From positions 1-8,065 of the forward strand of contig JAVLBT010000134.1 of assembly GCA_031580945.1 (NCBI GenBank): 8,065 nucleotides of DNA, written 5' to 3'. Shown here piece by piece: positions 1 through 5,857 of the stretch. The notes beneath the pieces were generated by a model. That model was not told the DNA's origin. It saw only the letters and a program-made list of their open reading frames with translations, and ran no database searches. Source of the stretch: Gracilimonas sp031580945 (GTDB lineage: Bacteria; Bacteroidota; Rhodothermia; Balneolales; Balneolaceae). A program made the position numbers and the translations under genes. The stretch's first letter is position 1. Every line of letters begins with the position of its first letter.

Positions 1-72
1 TTGTTGGTTAAGATGGTAGATGCGGGAAAATTAGGTAATAAAACGGGACAAGGATTTTACAAGTACGACTAA
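1..72 (+). CDS. 3-hydroxyacyl-CoA dehydrogenase, C-terminal end (partial)
   Basis: Only the last 23 codons and the TAA stop are inside the window. The peptide contains DAGKLGNKTGQGFYKYD, which matches the well conserved end of the 3-hydroxyacyl-CoA/3-hydroxybutyryl-CoA dehydrogenase C-terminal domain (pattern GKLGxKTGxGFYxY). Enzymes of this family oxidise 3-hydroxyacyl-CoA to 3-ketoacyl-CoA with NAD in the cytoplasm, in fatty-acid beta-oxidation or butanoate metabolism. Because the protein stops right after this motif, it is more likely a stand-alone short dehydrogenase (Hbd/PaaH type) than the start of a longer fusion, but the rest of the gene is not visible. It is separated from the next gene by almost 900 bases and a possible weak terminator, so it is probably a different transcription unit. 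Confidence 0.8.
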   Translation: MLVKMVDAGKLGNKTGQGFYKYD

Positions 73-88
73 TACATGCGTATTTTTT
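71..88 (+). terminator. Possible weak intrinsic terminator after the dehydrogenase gene
   Basis: AATAC (71-75) pairs with GTATT (80-84) around an ATGC loop, and a run of six T covers 83-88. The stem has only five pairs and is A+T rich, and it overlaps the stop codon, so it would be a weak terminator. Its position directly after the gene end is the main support. Confidence 0.3.
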
Positions 89-95
89 ATAGCAT

Positions 96-121
96 CTCGG
101 TTTGACGGCTAGAGTCCGTCT
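96..121 (+). repeat. Left arm of a degenerate inverted repeat pair
   Basis: The arm starts CTCGGTTTGACGGCT and ends AGTCCGTCT. It matches the reverse complement of 512-538 at roughly 23 of 27 aligned positions with one gap. It also contains its own small hairpin, GACGG (104-108) with CCGTC (116-120). The pair resembles terminal inverted repeats of a small non-autonomous element, or two copies of a REP-like palindrome in opposite orientation. Confidence 0.55.
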
Positions 122-213
122 CATATGTTGAAGATATCACAATTAATCCGTTGGTAAGAGATTGCATAACAAGTTGGTGATTTTTACCCTCGGTACATTC
201 TATTGGAATCGAG

Positions 214-286
214 CCAGCCTGGTACTTCCATAACCCGTCTAAGCACTGTTTACTCAGATGCACCCGGTCAGGTATACCCAGGCTGG
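214..286. repeat. Long-loop inverted repeat with T tract
   Basis: CCAGCCTGG (214-222) and CCAGGCTGG (278-286) are perfect 9-base inverted copies. Pairing can extend inward through GTAC/GTATAC-type bases with one bulge. Five T residues follow at 287-291. The loop is about 55 bases, which is long for a rho-independent terminator, so this may be part of a larger RNA fold or simply a palindrome inside the repeat-like segment. Confidence 0.35.
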
Positions 287-321
287 TTTTTCTGCCGCCG
301 AAGATCAACAAGCCAAACATC

Positions 322-355
322 AAAAAAAAGTAGCCCTGCCAAAAGACAAGGCTAC
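322..355 (-). terminator. Intrinsic terminator reading leftward
   Basis: On the - strand GTAGCC, then TTG, a loop, CAG-type bases and GGCTAC form a hairpin (arms at 355-350 and 335-330) immediately followed by eight T (the A run at 322-329). On the + strand this appears as A8 followed by the hairpin. The six perfect outer pairs can be extended by a further TG/CA pair after one mismatch. This is a textbook rho-independent shape. No convincing gene ends just upstream of it on the - strand, so it may end a small RNA or be a remnant of a lost gene. Confidence 0.6.
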
Positions 356-506
356 AGTAGATACATCCCATGCAAAAGCATCATGATGTTCTTTTATAAC
401 CATAAAATAGGAGTTTATCTTGATTTTTAACACAGTACCTGATCGATAAAACAGGTTTGGGAAGTTTGAATGCAATGTGTTGACCAAGGTGCTGGAATTC
501 AACCAT

Positions 507-538
507 CGGTCAGACGGACTTAGAGCCGTCAGACCGAG
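507..538 (-). repeat. Right arm of the inverted repeat pair, itself a strong palindrome
   Basis: CGGTCAGACGG (507-517) and CCGTCAGACCG (526-536) form an 11-position stem with a single A-A mismatch and an 8-base loop. Positions 512-538 are the inverted counterpart of 96-121. A further partial copy lies at 579-593 (CCGTCTGATCGATGG), which matches the reverse complement of 503-517 at 14 of 15 positions. Three related arms within 500 bases indicate a repeated palindromic family of REP/REPIN or MITE type. No transposase is present in the window. Confidence 0.6.
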
Positions 539-578
539 AGATAGTTTTAACATTCTCAAACTCGATCTGAAGGATTGC

Positions 579-593
579 CCGTCTGATCGATGG
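579..593. repeat. Third, partial copy of the intergenic palindrome
   Basis: CCGTCTGATCGATGG is the reverse complement of CCATCGGTCAGACGG at 503-517 with one substitution. It could let 503-517 pair with 579-593 as an alternative to the local 507-536 hairpin. Confidence 0.45.
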
Positions 594-669
594 ATTGGGA
601 TAATTTGTAGAAATTAAGCCCGAGCCGGGTTATGGAGTTGGGCCAAGGACACTGATATTTTCCCCACCT

Positions 670-734
670 TAAACCTATCAGGTTTACAACATGCTCGGAG
701 TTTTATTCCATTTCTTAGTAACCCTGAAAGGGTT
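670..734. repeat. Two short perfect palindromes, 35 bases apart
   Basis: TAAACCT-ATC-AGGTTTA (670-686) is a 7-base-pair stem with a 3-base loop. AACCCT-GAA-AGGGTT (720-734) is a 6-base-pair stem with a 3-base loop. AACCT...AGGTT and ACCCTGAAAGGGT-type palindromes are familiar to me from Bacteroidota intergenic regions, where they occur as dispersed repeats. That comparison is from memory and was not searched. Confidence 0.45.
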
Positions 735-945
735 TCTATTCCGGCAACCAAGTTTTTATTTCGTTGAAGTCGAATTCCAGACCATCCATGATCCCGCTTA
801 AATCCTACGCAAATTACAAGCCCTCCCCGAATGGCGGAAAGATGGTTTTGAGATTCAGCATAATCTGAAAATCCTTCACTTTTCCTCTTTCCTTTTCTCC
901 TGTTTGCCTGATATATTCCAAGGTCGAAAACTTAAGGGACAAATC

Positions 946-960
946 ATGACAAAAAATTAA
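946..960 (+). promoter_or_regulatory. Four-codon leader frame, or displaced true start, ahead of tdk
   Basis: The only good Shine-Dalgarno-like sequence near tdk, AAGGGA at 934-939, lies 6 bases before an ATG at 946, not before the tdk ATG at 960. The 946 frame encodes MTKN and stops at 958-960, with the TAA overlapping the tdk ATG as TAATG. Either this is a minimal leader peptide that couples translation to tdk, or the six-A run at 951-956 has lost one A. With seven A the 946 ATG would read MTKKLMINEP and fuse in frame to tdk. Confidence 0.4.
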
Positions 961-1634
961 TGATCAACGAGCCATCGTTAGCACCACGGGAATTTGGGTG
1001 GATTGAAGTCGTGTGTGGAGGAATGTTTAGCGGTAAAACGGAAGAACTGATCCGAAGAGCTAAACGAGCTCACATAGCGGGACAAAAAGTTGTGGTCGTA
1101 AAACCTGCGCTTGACAAAAGATATTCTGAAGACGAAGTAGTTTCCCATAATGAATCAGCCCTTCCCAGCATACTTGTAGATACAGCAGATCAAATTGTGT
1201 TGCTCACCGGAGATGCCCGCGTAGTGTGCATTGATGAAGCCCAGTTTTTTGATGATCGCGTTGTTGAGGTAGCAAATACACTTGCCAATGACGGTAAACG
1301 GGTTATTGTTGCGGGTCTTGATATGGATTTTACCGGAAAGCCATTTGGCCCGATGCCCAATCTATTGGCTATAGCCGAATACGTCACCAAATTACATGCC
1401 GTTTGTGCTGAAAGCGGAACTATGGCTCATTATTCACAGCGAGTAGTTGAAAAAGAGGGACAGGTTTTAGTTGGTGAGTATGATGCATACGAACCCCGAG
1501 CCCGTCATTGTTTCCGCCCCCCTGTTGACAAACGCCGTGGCAGGCCCATAACTCCGTTTCAAAATATCGCATCAAAATCAACTGCTAAGAACAAAGACCA
1601 ACAACAGAAAATAGAAGAACATAAAGCAGAGTAA
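960..1634 (+). CDS. tdk: Thymidine kinase (type II, TK1-like)
   Basis: Cytoplasmic thymidine kinase, phosphorylating thymidine to dTMP with ATP in nucleoside salvage. The 224-residue product has the P-loop GGMFSGKT (20-27), the Walker B/catalytic segment IDEAQFF (91-97, with Glu93 as the expected general base), the family signature VIVAGLDMDFTGKPFGPMP (116-133 region), and a thymidine-binding lasso around 149-184 ending DAYEPRARHC. The zinc-binding lasso is unusual: the expected CxxC and CxxC pairs appear as C149-x-x-S152 and A181-x-x-C184, so two of four ligand positions are substituted. The last 35 or so residues form a basic, then Gln/Lys/Glu-rich tail, slightly longer than many family members. 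ATG 960 is the only start in this frame before the in-frame stop at 933, but the start may be displaced (see the leader at 946). The transporter gene follows after 5 bases, which fits a salvage pair. Confidence 0.93.
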   Translation: MINEPSLAPREFGWIEVVCGGMFSGKTEELIRRAKRAHIAGQKVVVVKPALDKRYSEDEVVSHNESALPSILVDTADQIVLLTGDARVVCIDEAQFFDDRVVEVANTLANDGKRVIVAGLDMDFTGKPFGPMPNLLAIAEYVTKLHAVCAESGTMAHYSQRVVEKEGQVLVGEYDAYEPRARHCFRPPVDKRRGRPITPFQNIASKSTAKNKDQQQKIEEHKAE

Positions 1635-1639
1635 TCCAA

Positions 1640-2968
1640 ATGGAAATAATACGCGGATTAATTGGTATCGTGAGTCTACTTGGACTTGCATTCATTTTTA
1701 GTAACAATAAAAGGAATATTAATTGGAAGTTAGTTGGTATTGGAATTGGGTTTCAGTTTTTGTTGGCAATTTTTATTCTGAAAGCGGATGTCTTAGCCGC
1801 TTTTTGGGGTCCCTTGGGATGGCCAATGGTAGCTTTTAAACAGGTTGCAAGTTTTTTTGTAGTCGTACTCAGTTATACCACTGAGGGCGCATCTTTTATT
1901 TTTGGAAGACTTGGCCAAGGCCCTGAACATCCGGAAAGTTTAGGAGTCTTTTTCGCCTTTCAGGTACTCCCTACCATCGTATTCTTCGCTTCTCTTACCG
2001 CAATTCTTTATCACTACGGGATTCTACAATTTGTCGTAAAGATGGTCTCCAAAGGAATTCAGAAATTACTTGGAACCTCTGGAGCTGAAACATTATCGGT
2101 TGTATCAAATATATTTGTAGGCCAAACCGAAGCTCCACTGGTGATCAAGCCTTTTATTGAGAAGATGACAAAATCTGAACTCATGGTCGTAATGACCGGA
2201 GGTATGGCAACCATTGCCGGTGGTGTGATGGCCGCTTATGTGGCCATGCTGGGAACACCTTTTGCAGAGGCGAATGGATTAGAAATATCGGTGGCCCAAC
2301 AACTATTCGCAGAACGTTTACTTGGAGCCAGTTTAATGGCTGCGCCTGCTGCTCTTGTAATTGCTAAGATCCTTTATCCAGAAGATAGTGAACCTGTGAC
2401 CAAAGGTGATGTTTCCATGCATGTAGAAAAAACGGATGCCAATGGAATTGATGCAGCAGCAAGCGGAGCAAGTGTTGGCTTAAAATTAGCCTTAAATGTA
2501 GGTGCTATGTTATTGGCATTCATTGCATTATTAGCCATGTTCAATGGGATTTTAGGTTGGGGAAGTGACCTATCAGGTATTACCTCACTTTTAGGTGAAA
2601 GCCTAACTATTGAAATGCTTTTAGGATGGTTATTTGCTCCCATTGCTTGGCTCATTGGTGTCCCCTGGGCCGATGCCGTCAATATGGGATCAATGCTGGG
2701 TACTAAAATTGTTTTAAATGAGTTTGTAGCATACTTATTATTAGCTGAAGAAGTAGCCGCTGCTAATATTTCACCTAAAACTATTGCCATGGCAACATTC
2801 GCTTTATGCGGGTTTGCTAATTTCTCTTCCATCGCCATACAGATCGGTGGAATCGGAGGACTGGCACCAAGCAGAAAATCTGATTTGGCAAAATTTGGAA
2901 TTAAAGCAGTTTTTGCCGGAACTTTAGCCAACTTAATGACTGCTACATTTGCAGGAATGCTATTTTAA
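1640..2968 (+). CDS. nupC: Concentrative nucleoside transporter (NupC/CNT family)
   Basis: Inner-membrane symporter expected to import nucleosides with a cation (H+ or Na+). The 442-residue protein is strongly hydrophobic throughout and carries the CNT landmarks in order: an N-terminal membrane segment (about 1-20), the re-entrant/substrate motif SNIFVGQTEAPLVIKPFI (156-173, with Gln162 and Glu164), TGGMATIAGGVMAAY (186-200), NEFVAY (360-365, Glu361) and GFANFSSIAIQIGG (391-404, with Phe392, Asn394 and Ser397). By comparison with Vibrio cholerae CNT these residues line the nucleoside site. A soluble Asp/Glu/Lys-containing loop at about 247-277 makes it a little longer than typical bacterial members of about 400 residues. 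It starts 5 bases after tdk without a Shine-Dalgarno sequence, so co-transcription and coupled import plus phosphorylation are likely. The exact nucleoside range and coupling ion cannot be read from the sequence. Confidence 0.92.
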   Translation: MEIIRGLIGIVSLLGLAFIFSNNKRNINWKLVGIGIGFQFLLAIFILKADVLAAFWGPLGWPMVAFKQVASFFVVVLSYTTEGASFIFGRLGQGPEHPESLGVFFAFQVLPTIVFFASLTAILYHYGILQFVVKMVSKGIQKLLGTSGAETLSVVSNIFVGQTEAPLVIKPFIEKMTKSELMVVMTGGMATIAGGVMAAYVAMLGTPFAEANGLEISVAQQLFAERLLGASLMAAPAALVIAKILYPEDSEPVTKGDVSMHVEKTDANGIDAAASGASVGLKLALNVGAMLLAFIALLAMFNGILGWGSDLSGITSLLGESLTIEMLLGWLFAPIAWLIGVPWADAVNMGSMLGTKIVLNEFVAYLLLAEEVAAANISPKTIAMATFALCGFANFSSIAIQIGGIGGLAPSRKSDLAKFGIKAVFAGTLANLMTATFAGMLF

Positions 2969-3007
2969 ATAAACACTTAACTATAACAATCAATCACTCA
3001 AACCTAT

Positions 3008-4938
3008 ATGAATTTCGCAATGGCGAACACATTTAAATCTCGATTAATAAGTTCTTTATTCCTTATCACAATATTTCCCATGATCGCTTTGGGACAGACA
3101 AACGTTGATAATACAGTTGTAGGAAGTGTAGGCGATGAGAACATTTCTTATGCTGAACTTAAAGAAAATTATTCCAGTGGAAATGTTGAGGATGTATCCT
3201 TGGAGGATTTAGAATCATTCTTACCAATTTACCTTGATTATAAAGCCAAATTAAAAGCAGCTCGAGATCAGGGGTACTATTCAGACTCTGCATTGGTTCA
3301 AGAGCATAAGAATTATGTGAAACAAGCAGCTTATGCCTGGTGGTTAGAAAATGAGATCAAACCCTCTGCTTTTTCTGCCTATAAAGAGCGGGCAAACGTG
3401 GAACTCAAGCCCTACCACATTTTAATTGCACTAAATGAAAATTCAACGGAAGAACAGATCGAACAGGCGAAGAACAAACTTCTTGATGCCCGTAATGAAA
3501 TTCAGGATGGAGTTCCGCTTGATGAGGTAAATGAAAAATATTCAACAAAAAGAGGCGGAAGAAGNNNNNNNNNNCTGGCAGAACGGTGAAGCCTTTTGAA
3601 GATACGATTTATGATCTTGAAGTTGGTGAAATATCTGAACCGTTCCGTACACAATTCGGATATCATATTGCCTTATTACAGGATAAAAGAGAACGGACCC
3701 CAGCAAGGCTAACCAGTCACATTTATGTACGAGGAAGCGACAGCACCTCCTATGCTAAAATTAGCGATGCTTATAGTGCACTGGAATCAGGTACGGCTTG
3801 GGGAAAGGCAGTTAGTCAGTATTCTGAAGATGGAGCTTCTATTAGAAATAACGGTAGGATTGGTTGGGTTAGCTATCAATCAAATTTTGCAATGGAGTTT
3901 GTTGATGCAATTGTAAACTTAGATCCTGAAGAAGATTATTCTGAGCCCGTTACAACCAATTACGGATATCATATTTTTAAAGTTGACTCTGTAGAAAGTT
4001 ACGCTACCGAAGACGATAGAAATAAAGCACTCATGGAGGACTTAAAAGATTCTCCTTATTATGAAGAGAATAATCAGTTCGTACTTAATTATTTAAGCGA
4101 AAATTTTGGTTCTGAATTAAATAACACCTCTCTTCAAAAATATGAGGCCTGGTTGATAGGACAGGATACAACGATGATCAAAGATCTGTCCTTCCCCACT
4201 TCGCTGGCAGATGAAAGCATTTATACCTTAGGTTCAAACACCTATACTACTGCTGATTTTCATACCTATCTAAAAAATCGATATGACCAACGTATAGCTC
4301 GCACATATGCCGAAGATTGGTTCAATAATTTTAAAGATTTCGCAGCTGATAATAGCATCATTGAATTAACCCTTGAACGCTACCCTGCTTTTGAGGAGCA
4401 ATCACAAAATTATCTGAATGGTTTGGTGGTTTATAATATTAATGAGGACAATATCTGGAGTGCAGCTACTGTAGATAGTTCAAGGCTACAAAATATGTAT
4501 GAGGATAATATTCAGAACTATCAATATGAAGAACGGCCATTTTATTATTTACTAACTGCCCGCCACGATTCAACCCTTGAAAAAGCAAAATCATTTGTTC
4601 TTAATGGTGGATCCCCGGACAGCCTTCGTAATCAAATCTTAAATCTTGGGGTCTCAAGCGACTCAACAAGTGAGTATTCTGAACCACCATTTGACAGACT
4701 TATGAATATGGATACAAAATCTTTTTCTGAGAACTTTGAGTACAATAATCGAAAGGCGGTTTTTTGGCTACAGGAAATACTTCCGGCCCGTACGATGTCT
4801 TTTAAGGAAGCATTTAACAGGTTGTTATCTGAATTTCAGCCACAGCGAGAGAAAGAATGGTTGGAAGAACTACGATCTACCTACAATGTGAATGCCAATA
4901 TGAAGAATCTCAGGGAAGCATATCAAAAAGATTCCTGA
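3008..4938 (+). CDS. Periplasmic parvulin-type peptidylprolyl isomerase, frame broken by an assembly gap
   Basis: Exported folding factor with at least two parvulin (PpiC/rotamase) domains. A signal peptide is evident (hydrophobic core about 14-28, cleavage probably after IALG), and Met5 at 3020 is an equally good start. An N-terminal SurA-like helical part (about 31-130) precedes domain 1, which begins at LKPYHILIAL (His137). Ten N at 3565-3574 interrupt this domain. After the gap the frame beginning GRTVKPFE, with DLEVGEISEPF and QFGYHI, is the direct continuation, so 3008-3589 and 3586-4938 are one gene of roughly 650 residues. Domain 2 runs from SHIYVRG (about nt 3706) through NNGRIGWV to NYGYHIFKVD (about nt 3984). 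Its two expected His are present. The C-terminal 300 or so residues are rich in Tyr, Asn and acidic residues, with no recognisable catalytic core. It is followed after 10 bases by a related lipoprotein gene. Confidence 0.85.
3565..3574. other. Assembly gap (10 N) inside the isomerase gene
   Basis: A run of exactly ten N lies between codons for YSTKRGGR and GRTVKPFE. The frame changes across it (3008 frame before, 3586 frame after), and the run replaces the GGxLGWF-type core of a parvulin domain. A true gap length equal to 2 modulo 3 restores the frame. Family spacing suggests 23 to 29 bases. Confidence 0.9.
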
Positions 4939-4948
4939 ATACCATAAA

Positions 4949-5857
4949 ATGAAATTCTGTCAACTGGCCATATTTATTTTCCTGCTGATAATTGGAGGGT
5001 GCAAGCAAACGGATAGCACCCCTCCTGTTCTACTGGCTGAAGTGAATACTGAACAGTTGACACTCGAAGAGGCCCTTGAGCGTATTCCTTTGAATGTACT
5101 CCGTTCCGATAGTGTAACTGCTGTCGAAAAATACAGAGACGATTGGATTCGCAAACAAGTGATCCTTCAGGAAGCCAACCGGCTAAATTTTACAAGCCGA
5201 CCTGATGTACAGGAAAAAATCAGGCGTATGCAAGAAGAACTCATTCTTCAGGAAGTTCAGGATTATGTAATAAGTGAGTTTGAAGATGACTTAACGGTGT
5301 CGGAACAGGAAGCCCGTGATTATTATCAGCAACATAAGGACCGGTTTGTCCTTGATGAACGATACGTTCGTTTTCGGCATTTAGTAGCCAAAACAAACGC
5401 CGATGCCGAACAAGCAAAGCAGGAATTAATGCGAGGAAATGAATGGGAAGACGTAGCCCGAAAATATTCTAAGTTTCCTGAATTAAAAATCAGAGAATCA
5501 GAACGATTTTGGCCAATATCAGTAGCCGGAGGAGAATACAATATGCTCAATAGGTACTTACAGATCATTGGACCCTCTGAAATTTCGCCTACTTATCGCA
5601 CTTCCGGTGAATACCACTTTGTACAGTTAATTGATGAACGCCCTGAAGGAGATCACCCAGATCTCGACTGGCTTATTAATCAAATCAGAGATTGGTTAAC
5701 GCTTGAAAAACGGAAAAGAACATTTAACACCTATGTAAAGAATCTTTATCTTCAAGGTCAGGCTAATAATGAAATTATAATTCATTCCGTTAATAACGAA
5801 GAATCTAATACCGCAGTACCAGATACTGCTACATTGAATAACTCATATAATGAATAA
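4949..5857 (+). CDS. Parvulin-like (SurA-related) lipoprotein
   Basis: 302 residues with a lipoprotein signal: MKFC, then a hydrophobic stretch to LLIIGGC, giving a lipid-modified Cys18 after an acceptable I-G-G lipobox. It is expected to be anchored in the periplasm, in the inner or outer membrane. Residues about 27-125 resemble the helical N-terminal domain of SurA/PpiC proteins (EVNTEQLTLEEAL, then a long charged helix region). Residues about 133-230 form a degenerate parvulin domain: both edge His are present (RFRHLVAK, His144, and GEYHFVQL, His223) and an ARKYSK element is visible, but the glycine-rich GGxxGW core is missing, replaced by a Trp/Gly segment at 188-195. This suggests a chaperone or scaffold more than an efficient isomerase. 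The last 20 or so residues are Asn/Glu/Thr rich and probably disordered. The stop overlaps the start of surA by 8 bases, so the genes are probably translated together. Confidence 0.78.
   Translation: MKFCQLAIFIFLLIIGGCKQTDSTPPVLLAEVNTEQLTLEEALERIPLNVLRSDSVTAVEKYRDDWIRKQVILQEANRLNFTSRPDVQEKIRRMQEELILQEVQDYVISEFEDDLTVSEQEARDYYQQHKDRFVLDERYVRFRHLVAKTNADAEQAKQELMRGNEWEDVARKYSKFPELKIRESERFWPISVAGGEYNMLNRYLQIIGPSEISPTYRTSGEYHFVQLIDERPEGDHPDLDWLINQIRDWLTLEKRKRTFNTYVKNLYLQGQANNEIIIHSVNNEESNTAVPDTATLNNSYNE

Larger units (their letters stand above)
73..959. other. Long intergenic region without a convincing protein gene
   Basis: This stretch of about 0.89 kb separates the dehydrogenase end from tdk. 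Open frames in it are short, overlap each other on opposite strands, run through palindromes and a terminator, and show no recognisable domain. What it does hold is structural: an inverted-repeat pair (96-121/512-538), a third related arm at 579-593, a long-loop inverted repeat (214-222/278-286), a leftward intrinsic terminator (322-355), and two short perfect palindromes (670-686 and 720-734). A frame between about 802 and 957 is open but interrupted upstream by a stop at 799-801 and resembles nothing I recognise. The region may be a decayed mobile or repeat-derived segment, and may contain a small RNA on the - strand. Confidence 0.6.

Noticed and set aside
87..371. Leftward 94-codon frame in the intergenic region, starting MGCIYCSLVFWQGYFF
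   Set aside because: Its first codons are read from the intrinsic terminator hairpin and T run (322-355), and its last codons from the 96-121 repeat arm. No domain is recognisable, so it is most likely fortuitous.
203..430. Rightward 75-codon frame
   Set aside because: It overlaps the two leftward frames and the inverted repeats, and its composition (Ser, Gln, Lys and Arg without pattern) shows no family resemblance.
320..559. Leftward 79-codon frame ending in the terminator
   Set aside because: It is largely read through the 507-538 palindrome and ends inside the T run. It has no recognisable domain. A transcript may exist here, but a protein is not supported.
840..945. Promoter for tdk of Bacteroidota type (TTTG about 20 bases before TAnnTTTG)
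   Set aside because: TTTTG at 846-850 and TAATCTGA at 861-868 are both present but only 10 bases apart, and TTTG at 903-906 has no matching -7 element. I cannot support a specific promoter.
802..960. Open stretch before tdk reading LRKLQALPEWRKDGFEIQ
   Set aside because: It is preceded by an in-frame stop at 799-801 and has no credible start except the four-codon ATG at 946. It may be a gene remnant, but I cannot name a family.
2374..2931. 185-codon frame on the - strand within nupC
   Set aside because: It lies entirely antisense to a well supported CNT transporter and its composition (Ala, Pro, Ser and Asn repeats) is what antisense of membrane codons gives.
3586..4938. Independent gene starting at GTG 3586
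   Set aside because: The sequence begins in the middle of a parvulin domain whose first half lies just before the N run. It is the continuation of the gene starting at 3008.
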